A stretch of DNA of 26,014 nt, from positions 1,926,950 through 1,952,963 of the forward strand of contig BFEA01000044.1 in NCBI GenBank assembly GCA_003427395.1. The letters run 5' to 3'. The position numbers and the translations under genes are program-made. Below are positions 8,785 through 16,986 of the stretch, piece by piece; the stretch's first letter is position 1; each line of letters starts with the position of its first letter. The stretch is from Chara braunii. Its lineage: Eukaryota; Streptophyta; Charophyceae; Charales; Characeae. Under the pieces are notes generated by a model that searched no databases, had not been told where the DNA came from, and was given only the letters and a program-made list of their open reading frames with translations.

Positions 8785-9107
8785 ACAGCCCCTCGTTTGT
8801 TGTCCTCTTCTCCCTCTCTCCCTATGGTTTTCCAGGCAACTCCGCTTGACGATAGTCTGCTTTGATTTTCGTCACAGGTACCTTGAGGGCAGTGGTTGAT
8901 GCTTAACCACGTTTGGGGCAAAGGTGGATTATCACTTACAGTGTAATCAGTTAGGGGATTCTGCAGACTGTTGAGGTGTCAGTCTCCTGATGAGTCGGTG
9001 AAACTCCGACAAAACAGTTTGTCACAGCCCCTCGTTTGTTGTCCACTTGTCCCTTTCTGCCTACGGTTTACCGGGCAGCTCTGTTTGATGATATATATGC
9101 GTATACA
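8785..9107 (+). mobile_element. Hammerhead-type short repeat, copy 2 (239-bp unit plus partial unit)
   Basis: The first unit starts after GTC 8782-8784 with ACAGCCCCTCGTTTGTTGTC and runs 239 bp to GTC 9021-9023. There the same ACAGCCCCTCGTTTGTTGTC starts a partial second unit that ends near 9107. The unit carries a hammerhead-like core at its 3' end (8987-9023). A direct repeat whose borders coincide with a self-cleavage site, and monomers of this size, are what metazoan retrozymes and Penelope-like terminal repeats show. No reverse transcriptase of either class is visible nearby. Similarity to copy 1 (738-935) ends near 9107, which gives the right-hand edge. Confidence 0.55.
8987..9023 (+). 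ncRNA. Hammerhead-like ribozyme core, copy 2
   Basis: The parts appear in order: CTGATGA (8987-8993); stem II GTCGG (8994-8998) pairing perfectly with CCGAC (9006-9010) over a 7-base loop; AAAAC (9011-9015) in place of the canonical GAAAC; helix III ACA/TGT (9014-9016 with 9020-9022) over a GTT loop; and the cleavage triplet ending in C9023. G12 is A here, which should severely reduce activity. Copy 1 has G at that position. Stem I is not clear. CAG-CCCCT after the cleavage site can pair with AGGGG...CTG at 8953-8963, but a separate hairpin (AGACTG 8965-8970 with CAGTCT 8980-8985) would sit between that stem and CTGATGA. Probably a decayed ribozyme. Confidence 0.5.
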
Positions 9108-10328
9108 TTCCTCTGTGCCCCGCTGCGCCGGCGTCACTCACCAGATAAGATGAATCTGCAGCAAGATCATGGAAATATACATCGCCAAATTCTTTGTTCG
9201 CTTCGCATTTTGGCTTCGCTCAATTACTCACGACAAGAGGGAAGCTTGTGCCTTCAGCTAGATCATGGAACGCAGCTCAACTACTCACCAACAAGGAGGT
9301 AAATGATTCTGCAGCTTGAACAGGGAAGGATACATTGATCCCAGGGAGTATGCACCTGGCCCTGATCTCAAGCAGATTCAGCCAGCATGTGCCTTGTGAT
9401 ATCTACTATCATCTAAATCCTAGATAGCACGTACCTGGCTGGTATCTCAAGCAGATTCACTCACCATTAACCATGGAGTGAGAGCATCTACATGTAGGGC
9501 CAAACTGGACGTATCTGGTTTATATATTTATGCAAGGAATATGAGCGAGAGGGATAAGCAGAAAACCAAGTTGTGAAATCATGCAGAAGTCCAGAAGTCC
9601 AGATGGTCATGTAACAATCAGAGAGCTCAAATGCACCAAGATTCCATCCAAATAAGAGCGATACAATGAACTTGTGAGCCACTGTCCAAGCCCTCAGGCT
9701 ACACCAACGCAGTACTCAATGTCGCTCTATCTGTATGGCACCGAGTGCCCAGCCTACTCTACTTATCCTATCTAGCCTATCTACATTCGTGGAACAGGCT
9801 CACTTCGACGACGGAGACCAATGTACATGATGTGAACACCAATGCCGACCTCCCACATACACCAGGTACGTTCTCTCGCATCCCCTCATCAGACCTTGTC
9901 CACCCACACCTGAGCCTCGTTCCCTGAAGACCACTGTCGCCTCATCACCTGCGCGCGCCCCTGCAGCCTGGCTGTGGCCGCTTGGAGCCCCCGTGCCCTG
10001 AAGCGCCCACACCTCTTAGTGCCCGTGCGCAACCCAACCAGGTGAGTACGGAAAACAGACCCATCAGGTTTGGAAGTGTTGAAACTGGAACAGTTAGAAG
10101 GCACCCGGAGCTGCAGATGTACTTCTTGTGCATGGTCAGTAGTTGAATGCAGAAATGCTTACCGTCTTCACCCAAAAAGAGTGCCTGGGCGTTATATTCA
10201 ACTTGACGTAAAATCAGTGGCCTCTTTTTTTTGGAATTTGGGTCCCCACCGAAGTTGCCGGCGATTTAATGAGCTCGACGGACATTATGTTCGTATACAA
10301 TGCCCGGTTGTTATTTTTTGGTCCGAAC
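9108..10328. other. No recognisable gene; short local duplications
   Basis: Near 9165-9300, AGATCATGG(A) and CTCAA(T/C)TACTCAC recur. Near 9350-9465, CACCTGG/TACCTGG with ATCTCAAGCAGATTCA recurs about 85-90 bp apart. Around 9840-10040 the composition is GC-richer and Pro-coding in several frames, with GT-bearing junction-like words (ACCAGGTACG, ACCAGGTGAG) that could be splice donors. No protein family is recognisable. Confidence 0.35.
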
Positions 10329-10424
10329 GGGTTAGGTGTGTGCTTTCAAACGTAGGGCTAGGTTTGTGCTTTCAAACATAGGGTTAGGTTTGTGCTTTCA
10401 AACATAAGGTTAGGTTTGTGCTTA
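10329..10424 (+). repeat. 26-bp satellite, about 3.6 copies
   Basis: G(T/C)TAGGTTTGTGCTTTCAAA begins at 10331, 10357, 10383 and 10409, exactly 26 bp apart, with a final truncated copy. Confidence 0.85.
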
Positions 10425-10916
10425 GATGTGTTGAAGGCACAAATGGGAGTACACAGGTGCCCTTAACCACCCTGGAAGTCTGTGATTGTTATTTATTTGA
10501 ATGTACTTCCTTGATGCCCCCTGCCAGAACTTACCTTAATTTCTGCACATCCCGGGACACATCACGTGCCTGGCCGTTTTGGTATCCAGGTGGCAATAAT
10601 GTCTTCCTGCATAGCTGTTGCAGGTTTTGATACACAGGGTGGAAAGCATGGGCTCGCATGGAGGTGCAAATCGTGACCATTTTTTCCGTTCAGAACTAAC
10701 GAGTTATTTACACATCGGGGTGCTAATCATGACCTTTTTGCGAAACTGCAACTGTGTTTGGGCCAGAGTTTCTGCAGCAAAGAAATGTCAGGGAAGTTTG
10801 TTTGGCAAGTTTTGTAAGCAATGCTCTTCCGGCCTGGACCAGACCAGGGAAGGTAGGCTGGCCTGGGCCCGAGGCTGGTCCAGCCTAACGGACCATGTTT
10901 ATTGGAAAAAATGGGT
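10425..10916. other. No recognisable gene
   Basis: Open frames exist on both strands but have no motif. A GGCCTGG/CTGGTCCAG-rich stretch (10830-10885) has weak self-complementarity. Confidence 0.35.
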
Positions 10917-10972
10917 GGAGAGGCTGGATTCACTGGCCCACTGCAGGGGAGAGGCTGGATTCACTGGCCCAC
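10917..10972 (+). repeat. 31-bp-spaced exact duplication
   Basis: GGAGAGGCTGGATTCACTGG followed by CCCAC occurs at 10917-10941 and again at 10948-10972 without a mismatch. Confidence 0.85.
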
Positions 10973-10995
10973 CGTTTTCTCTCTTTCTCTCTCTC

Positions 10996-11520
10996 GATGG
11001 GGGGAATTGCACCGCTCGATCTGCTACGAAACAGTCTGGCACAGTCATGCTTTTTTTTTTAGTCTATAGCGAATGTGACAACACACACACATACACATAC
11101 GCACACACACACACACATACAGTCATGCTTTTTTTGAGTGTATAGCGAATATGACAACACACACACACACACACACAGACAGAGGGAGAGGGAGAGAGAG
11201 AGAGGGAGAGNNNNNNNNNNNNNNNNNNNNNNNNNNNNNNNNNNNNNNNNNNNNNNNNNNNNNNNNNNNNNNNNNNNNNNNNNNNNNNNNNNNNNNNNNN
11301 NNNNNNNNNNNNNNNNNNNNNNNNNNNNNNNNNNNNNNNNNNNNNNNNNNNNNNNNNNNNNNNNNNNNNNNNNNNNNNNNNNNNNNNNNNNNNNNNNNNN
11401 NNNNNNNNNNNNNNNNNNNNNNNNNNNNNNNNNNNNNNNNNNNNNNNNNNNNNNNNNNNNNNNNNNNNNNNNNNNNNNNNNNNNNNNNNNNNNNNNNNNN
11501 NNNNNNNNNNNNNNNNNNNN

Positions 11521-11600
<80 letters not shown>

Positions 11601-11697
11601 GGGGGGATTTGCACCACTCGATCTGCTACGAAACAGTCTGGCACAGTCATGCTCTTTTGAGTGTATAGTGAATGTGACAAGACACAGACACACACAT

Positions 11698-11746
<49 letters not shown>

Positions 11747-11778
11747 TGAGGGGAATTGCACCGCTCGATCTGATGCCA
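10996..11778 (+). repeat. Compound minisatellite array interrupted by the assembly gap
   Basis: A composite unit recurs: GATGGGGGGAATTGCACC, then GCTCGATCTGCTACGAAACA, GTCTGGCACAGTCATGC, a T run, (G)AGT(G/C)TATAGCGAATGTGACA, then a CA microsatellite and a GA microsatellite. Unit starts are at 10996, 11598 and 11745, with a partial unit at about 11120-11160. The spacing of the last two is 147 bp. The array runs into the gap on both sides through GA repeats, so the true copy number is unknown. Confidence 0.8.
11211..11520. other. Assembly gap, 310 N
   Basis: A run of N flanked on both sides by GA microsatellite (GAGAGGGAGAG on the left, pure GA from 11521 to 11596 on the right). The assembly probably broke in the microsatellite. 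Any frame drawn across it is meaningless. Confidence 0.98.
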
Positions 11779-12213
11779 TTCCCCCGACCCCCTGCTTGTT
11801 TTTCTCTCACTCATATGTTGCAGAGCGAGAGAGCGGAGGAAGGGGGTTAGCGGGAGGGGTTTGTGGAGGAGCAAGAGGGTGAGGAGGAGTCCTTGTTTCT
11901 TTATGCCTTTTGTTCTGGTCATGCAAGAAAACAGCATTGGATGATCTCGAGCACATTGAATTCTCATGACCAGCATTCATATGCCAATAAGGCATTCAGC
12001 GGAAATGACGAAGCAATGATCACATCAGCACAAGAATGGACAATGCTGTAATCTCTTTATAAGAACAGTCCCCTTCCTGCCTCCTCACAATCAATGAATA
12101 TGAGAAAAATTATAGTTCTCTGCGGTTGCTGACTTGCATACTGCAATGCAGATCGCACAGATGCCTGAACGTAAAGTGTAGCAGGCCAAGCTCTTGGTGA
12201 CCACCAGCTATGT
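11779..12213. other. No recognisable gene
   Basis: Mixed sequence after the array, with only short overlapping frames. Confidence 0.4.
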
Positions 12214-12293
12214 CCCTTATTTCTATGGTCTTCTCCTAAGGTCTCCCTTCACACCCTTATTTCTATGGTATTCTCCTAAGGTCTCCCTTCCAC
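12214..12293 (+). repeat. 40-bp tandem duplication
   Basis: CCCTTATTTCTATGGT(C/A) followed by TTCTCCTAAGGTCTCCCTTC occurs at 12214 and again at 12254. The copies are almost identical. Confidence 0.85.
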
Positions 12294-13835
12294 GTGGCCC
12301 CTCCACTTCTATTGGTGCGCAACCCAGCTATTGTCCAGCACTAGTGTTGCTCCCCAGGCAGACCTGCGCTTAGGCAGCTTCGTGCTGTTTGCCAAATGGC
12401 AAAAGATCCCCAGGCTTCCCTGGCCATTTACTGTACTACGCTGTTTCAGCATAGGTATGGTGTAATGAACCCAGTCTCATTGAGAAGCCAGTTAGCAATG
12501 CAATAGGAGTCTAAACCCAGCACAGCTCGTAAAGTCTTCAACATCAATTACATGTGCATGTCTCGATCATATGCATAACTCAAGAGTGTCTCTTTCTCTG
12601 AGTCTCAATGATAAGCAATAGTACATGTCTGTCTCCCTCACTTCTACTCCCACTTCAGGCTTCTCCCCTATGGCTACCTCAGCAATGCATGTGCCTTCTG
12701 ACATCCTCTGACATAGTTACTGTGCAGATCATAACAGGGCGCCCATCCTCCCTCCACGTCACTACTCAGATTCCTCACCTTCGTGGAGACGGCAGCAGAT
12801 CACAGGTGTTGTTGCCATTTAAGTCCGGATAAGCTTCTCCACATCTCCCGTCAGTCTCACAGCCCTGATCCTCCTCCTCCTCGGCAATACTCATCACCTA
12901 GTCTACATCTACGCGGCCATGGCCGCGCCAACAAAATCTCCCTCCAGGCTGGCACCCACTTCCAGCATCTGGCGCTTGCATCCAGCTCTAGCAGCCTCGC
13001 GATACAGCACCAGCATCAACCCAGCGCAAGGTAGAATGCCTTCCCCGGTGTCTGACCATCCTTTTGTTGTTATGGCCGGCCGGTGTTGACTGGTGTGGAC
13101 CATTGTCACCTTTGACAGTGTCGACGGTCCAGATTTGCCTGATCTCGACGGCCTGGATGCAGCCTTGAGGCAGCGTTACCTTTTCCCAGTTGGGACTGGA
13201 ATCTTTTGGATACCTGCAGACAACTATTGATGTGCATCTGATCTATGGCCTGGGCTGACTTCTGCGTTGACTTTGACTTTGGGCCTGAATTCCTGTGCTT
13301 CGTTTGACTCTTGATTTTTCGAGAGTCGACTACCTCACGTGGGGGTTTTGGATGCTGTTTTTGACCAGACCCTGATACCGTTTGACCTTAGCCCTTTCCT
13401 AGACATTTGTCAAGACATTTGTCATACTGTCCCATTGGCCGGCACCTGGACTCGCAGACTTCTGGAGCAGCACTCTTGACACGGACATCAGGATCAGTCT
13501 GTGACATGCTATCCGGATCAGACTTCATCATCAGGATTGTGTACAGGACGGACCCTGGCACGTGGGCCTTCATCTGTTGGACTGCCACACTACTTCTTTC
13601 AAGCTGGAACCCTCGCTACTACAAGTCGCAAGCCTACTGAAGACTGGTTTATCATTGGCATTTTGTACCTGGACTTACTTCAAGACCTGCTTCAAGACTC
13701 TCAGCCAGACGATTTTGCAGAACCTGCGATTTCCCCCCAACCGCAGTCACTCTGGGATCCTCAGAAACCCCAACCCCCGAACACTGCAAAATAATTTTCC
13801 TTTCTTTATTTTTGCTCACAGAACCCTTTCGCCCA
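12294..13835. other. No recognisable gene
   Basis: Short frames only. A plus-strand stretch near 13115-13225 reads protein-like (V-D-G-P-D-L-P-D-L-D-G-L-D) before stops, and 13500-13790 is open in one plus frame with no motif. If the polypurine tract at 14154 ends a plus-strand retroelement, this could be its untranslated 3' region, but no pol motif supports that. Confidence 0.3.
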
Positions 13836-14030
13836 ATAGTTTATCAGTACGACAACCCTGTTCCCCCCTCAGATCATAACCCTGTGGTCCATCAGTAGGA
13901 CAACCCTGTTCCCCCGCAGTGCCTAACCCTGTAGTTCATTAGTAGGCAAACTCTGTTCCCTCTCAACAGTCCATCAGACCGCCTAACCCGTAGCTCATCA
14001 GTAGGAAAACCCTGTTTCCCCCAGACCTTG
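13836..14030 (+). repeat. About 60-bp imperfect tandem repeat, roughly three to four copies
   Basis: CA(G/T)TAGG(A)(C/A)AA(C/A)(C/T)CTGTT(C/T)CCC recurs near 13845, 13893, 13940 and 14000. Between copies lie CATAACCCTGTGGTCC, CCTAACCCTGTAGTTC and CCTAACCCGTAGCTC. The spacing varies between about 48 and 60 bp, so the array is diverged. Confidence 0.6.
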
Positions 14031-14153
14031 TTACCCACATTATACCCCTCCCCCTTTTTCTTCCTGCTTCCCAGTGATCGGCCCCGGCCCGTCCTTCACC
14101 GGCAGGATTCAGCATTATTTTCATGACTTGTCGCAGCCGGGACGTTGCCTTCC

Positions 14154-14165
14154 AGGAGGGGATAG
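14154..14165 (+). other. Polypurine tract before a plus-strand LTR
   Basis: AGGAGGGGATAG directly precedes TGTTACGG. A purine run followed at once by TG is the plus-strand primer and 3' LTR start of LTR retrotransposons. GGGGATAG/TGTTACG is a form common in Ty3/Gypsy elements. Confidence 0.4.
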
Positions 14166-14365
14166 TGTTACGGACTCCACCAGGGCTCGATCCGTGGTCT
14201 GCAGGTTACCACCCACCAGGTTGCTGTATTTATTCCTTTTATTTTGTTTGTACAATTTTCTTGTTTTATTTTGTTTTTGCTCTTCTGATTTCAGACAGTT
14301 GGTGCCATCTGCATTCTGGCATCCGTTTTCAAAATCCTTCGTTTGGGACTTTCGGATTTCAGACA
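14166..14365 (+). mobile_element. Probable short LTR of a plus-strand Ty3/Gypsy-like element
   Basis: It starts TGTTACGGACTCC and contains a T-rich block with TGTATTTATTCC (14225-14236), a plausible promoter region. It ends at ...TTCAGACA, followed by TTGGCGCCATC. TTGGCGCC is the start of a primer-binding site matching tRNA 3' ends of the GGCGCCA type. A 68-bp duplication (GATTTCAGACA at 14287 and 14355, each followed by TTGG(T/C)GCCAT) gives an alternative end at 14297, so LTR length is about 132 or 200 bp. An LTR followed by a primer-binding site is a 5' LTR, while the polypurine tract marks a 3' LTR; having both suggests LTR-LTR recombination or tandem insertion. No partner LTR was found in the window. 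Confidence 0.35.
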
Positions 14366-14395
14366 CTTGGCGCCATCCGACATTCTGGCGCCCAC

Positions 14396-15079
14396 TCTCA
14401 GACTTTCGATTTTCAGTACTGGCCCTGAGGCTTTTTCACTTTGGCACTCAGGACCGTACCTGAGTCCAGTACTTATGTCCGGACTCAAGCCCAGTACGGG
14501 CACCAAGTTTTCAGCCTCAGTGCTTGTGTTCAGAGTGACTTTGCTTCGACATTGTGTTCGGGAATTCAAAACTGGGACTTTGTGACTTTGTCACTTTGTG
14601 TCTGCGTCCGTCGAGTCGTGTCGAGTCCGAGAGTCTCACTCTCCCTCTCTCTCCCAGCCTCGCTGCTCTGCCTCTGCCTCATCACAAGCATGGAACTTGG
14701 GACGGGGGTCACTCCGATGCAGGTCTCAGAATCAACCTGCTGGATTAACCAACCAAAATGGGCTAGAAGGATTACATTCGTTGGAGACCAGGGTCGGGCA
14801 CAGATGGGAAAAACTGTTAGGAGTAGAACCGACAAAAGTGCACCCTGACCACAAATCACATCCCTCAGATTGGGATGGGTAAGAAGTAAGAAGTATGAGC
14901 GGTTGAACAGGTGCTTGGCTGGTTGGTTGGTTGTTGATTGAGTGATTGCTTGCATGGGCGAACTATTTTTTGTATGTACGATTTGGGCTGGTTTGGTGAT
15001 TGGTTGATTTGTTTGAAAGGAAGCCGCATTGGAGACAACAGGGAGATTAGCAGAATTGGAAAAGCAATGATCATAACAG
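14396..15079. other. No recognisable gene
   Basis: The first part (14400-14640) is rich in GACTTTG/CACTTTG words and may be leader sequence of the element whose LTR lies just upstream. 14880-15010 contains runs of GGTTGGTTGGTTG and TGGTTGATT. No protein motif is present. Confidence 0.35.
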
Positions 15080-15307
15080 CGCGTTCAGACTTGTCTTATT
15101 CGACTTCAGCATGCGTGCAAACAGATAATAATGAAACTTGCGCCTTGCGCCAACACCAAGCTCAAAGATAACGAGGCCAAGAACACAGTTCACATTCCAA
15201 TTCGTCTCGATTGGCTATGCCGAACACTGTACTCCCAGCAACTTGTTCGCACACAGACCTTGGATCTCTTTGGATGTGCCGCACTCGTACACACATCACA
15301 CATACAC

Positions 15308-15352
<45 letters not shown>

Positions 15353-15997
15353 GACTAAGACTCTACTACTAATCTATGGACAGCTATGGCTGCCGTCTTC
15401 CTCCTCTCACTAACACATTGGCCGCGTCTTCCTCTTCTTAGCCCACTTCTCCTAGGGGCACCTGCATAGCTCCGCACACAAGACACTCAGGCAACACTTT
15501 CGCATGGCTCACAGGCAGAATGAATGAATGACTTGACGCTGCCTCTTTATTTATACTTCGGATTGTCAAAGGTCTGCCTTTGGACCTTGGGCGGAAGGTG
15601 CACACAGTCCCACATGGTTCTTGCTCACTTGACAAAGTGCGACCGGGACTGGGTACCACGGACTGGGCTGGGTTAGACTGCCCAGTTGTCCATGTGTCTA
15701 TGGACTGTATCCTAGACTCCACGAGAGGCTACTTCCGAATCTTTTGGAAGGCCGTAGAGTTGACCTTTCAGGACTGTAGCAGCTACCACTCCTACGATTG
15801 CTAACATTTCTAATCTAAAGACCTGTTTGAGACCCGACGACACGCTATCTACAGCATGCCAACAGGCGACTTTCAGGACGCAGGTTGCGGGTTCAAGCAC
15901 ACACGGGTCAACTAGTACTGTACATGAGTGAGGGGGTGGTTTACGGATCGAGCCCTGGGAACTCCCGTCTGCTATTGTAAAGGTGAAAACCGTTTCA
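15080..15997 (-). repeat. 3' LTR of the minus-strand Gypsy element
   Basis: It aligns with 19526-20501. Shared blocks include TCAGACT(T/C)G, GCAAACAG, AAGAACACAGTTCA, GGCTATG(C/G)CG, CAGCTATGGCTGC, AATGAATGAATG, GCACACAGTCCCACA, TTTCAGGACTGTAGCAGCTA, a GCGGGTTCAA/ACGGGTTCAA word, GTACA and AA(C/T)ACCGTTTCA. The high-coordinate end ...GTTTCA at 15997 gives the expected CA (TG on the minus strand). The low end near 15080 is uncertain. A CA microsatellite lies inside at 15290-15349. Confidence 0.65.
15290..15349 (+). repeat. CA microsatellite inside the 3' LTR
   Basis: An almost pure (CA)n run. The other LTR has only a short CACACACAC at the corresponding place, so the tract expanded after insertion. 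Confidence 0.9.
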
Positions 15998-16035
15998 CTC
16001 CTGCCGGCCTAAATTCGAGGTCCTCCGAGAATACT

Positions 16036-16300
16036 TCAACGCAAGGGAAGACCTTTACCTTCCCGTTCTTTGCCGTAGGCGTGAACTATGTTGGGAGCGG
16101 TCTCTAAAAGCTTTGTTCTTGTGAACCACCGGTCGTCCTCAGGTTTATGATAAGCGAACCTGACTTTGTACTGTTTCTATGGACGACCCCTGTCTCCAGT
16201 CTTGAACACATCCTCTTCCATAATGAGGTCTATGTCATATGTGCCATCCATATCCGGCGGAATCATCGATCGACGTGACGGAAATTGTTGGCTCGTGACA
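16036..16300 (-). pseudogene. Integrase C-terminal tail and chromodomain of the Gypsy element
   Basis: Read on the minus strand, one frame gives P-P-D-M-D-G-T-Y-D-I-D, then a basic R-G-R-P, then K-V-R-F-A-Y and D-R-W-F-T-R, ending in L-L-E-T-A-P-N-I-V-H and a stop near 16036. This matches the intact homologue at 25416-25760 residue for residue in most positions. The pattern (acidic/Tyr start, K-V-R-F core, conserved Trp, final helix) is that of the chromodomain in chromovirus integrases, which targets insertion to particular chromatin. One in-frame TAG interrupts it directly after R-G-R-P (about 16175), where the homologue has Gln. It is one frame off the upstream integrase-tail segment because of a single-base loss near 16300-16320. 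Confidence 0.6.
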
Positions 16301-16980
16301 CAAGGCAACGACTTGATGCATGTAAGACTGGATATGTGTGGAGGTGTGCCGGTATCCTAATCCAACCCTTCTCTAGGAGCTTGTGTAATTGTTTGCGCAA
16401 CTCCTCCTTGGGAGACGGCCTATAAACTGCTCCTTTGGGAGTCTTACTTCCAGGCTCTATCTCAATACAGTGTTGTATAGGGTGCGGAACTGCTTCTGAA
16501 GGAGTCTCTGATAAATCTGCGTGCTCTTCCAACAACTTGGCAATAGGTGGGTTGGTGGGTTCCTCTTTCTTAGGCTTAGTGATTGGCTTGACATAGGCCT
16601 CAAAAACCTGCTCTTCAAACTGCTCCTTCTTAACTAGTCGTGCGAACGTGGGAGCACTGAGACGACAATGTGCCGGAGGTTTGTCTGCTCCTGACACATG
16701 GAACAGACGGGCCGTCTTGACACTTCCTGATGGACTAGGAAGCCTACACTTTCCTAGGACCATATCAAACGGGAGATTGTCCTCAACGAGGAGAGTCAGG
16801 GAATGGAGAACTCTCTCAACTTTCCCATTTCTCTCTAGGTGAAAGTACGCTCAGACTTGCTCGACGTAATCCTCGATTCACATTGTGCGATTGTTTGTGA
16901 GGATACTGACCATGGATTCATCTAGCTTTTGAACTTCCAAATTCAGCTTCTGCTTCTTCAACGCTTTACGGCTAGTGTGT
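16294..16980 (-). pseudogene. Tandem copy A: protease end, linker, RT N-terminus fused to integrase tail
   Basis: An uninterrupted frame runs from 16763 to 16263. It carries the end of protease (M-V-L-G-K-C-R-L), a linker, the RT entry segment with I-E-I-E-P-G-S-K, Y-R-P-S-P-K-E-E-L and L-L-E-K-G-W-I-R, then passes straight into L-H-T-Y-P-V-L-H-A-S, the motif that normally sits just before the integrase chromodomain. The junction lies at about 16351-16360. In an intact element well over a kilobase (RT palm with Y-x-D-D, RNase H, integrase zinc finger and core) lies between these motifs. The upstream part of the copy (16975-16764) holds the middle of protease (S-R-K-A-L-K, L-N-L-E-V-Q-K-L-D-E-S) without the DSGA site, out of frame. 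Confidence 0.65.
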
Positions 16981-16986
16981 CTGGGG

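Larger units (their letters stand above)
6661..8849 (+). pseudogene. Broken gene: Ser/Ala/Pro-rich N-terminus, Josephin-like protease, Cys/His-rich region
   Basis: The 6661-7173 frame begins with 15-bp repeats coding V-S-T-A-A. A second frame then runs from 6851 to about 8025 with only four stops (7205, 7208, 7313, 7532). Its middle is Ser/Thr/Pro-rich, followed by three G-D-L-Q motifs. From Cys (TGT 7760-7762) the order of motifs matches the Josephin deubiquitinase fold. There is a catalytic-type Cys in N-L-C-G-L, then L-R-I-L-H-G-P-F-Y-T-P-S-D-F-L-A, I-A-L-Q-L-D, G-G-F-T-I-A-G-L-Q-V-A-M and, one frame over, A-S-D-H-W-E-L-W-D-N-G with the His-Trp pair (His codon 8059-8061). A further frameshift near 8100-8130 leads into a Cys/His-rich segment (8241-8483). 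That segment has two related C-x-R-H-x-x-C motifs and a C-P-F-C-G-H-G, suggesting zinc binding. The frame stays open to 8849, but its last part lies in the hammerhead-type repeat and is probably not coding. Josephin proteins cleave ubiquitin chains; the function of this gene is unknown, and at least two frameshifts and four stops make it non-functional as sequenced, unless introns explain some of them. Confidence 0.4.

Noticed and set aside
8600-8849. C-terminal hydrophobic extension of the Josephin-like frame, considered as membrane segments
   Set aside because: The stretch is pyrimidine-rich DNA running into the hammerhead-type repeat; any frame in such DNA reads Leu/Phe/Ser.
11138-11668. 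Open frames of 170-250 codons on both strands across the gap
   Set aside because: They run through 310 N and GA/CA microsatellite; the residues are unknown or simple Ser-Leu / Arg-Glu repeats.
15290-15349. Regular CA repeats here and elsewhere, considered as a CRISPR-like or regulatory array
   Set aside because: Plain microsatellites with no spacer structure; the genome is eukaryotic.
16155-16180. In-frame TAG in the chromodomain, considered as programmed readthrough
   Set aside because: The homologue at 25416-25760 has a sense codon there and the element has several other stops and frameshifts; simple decay explains it.
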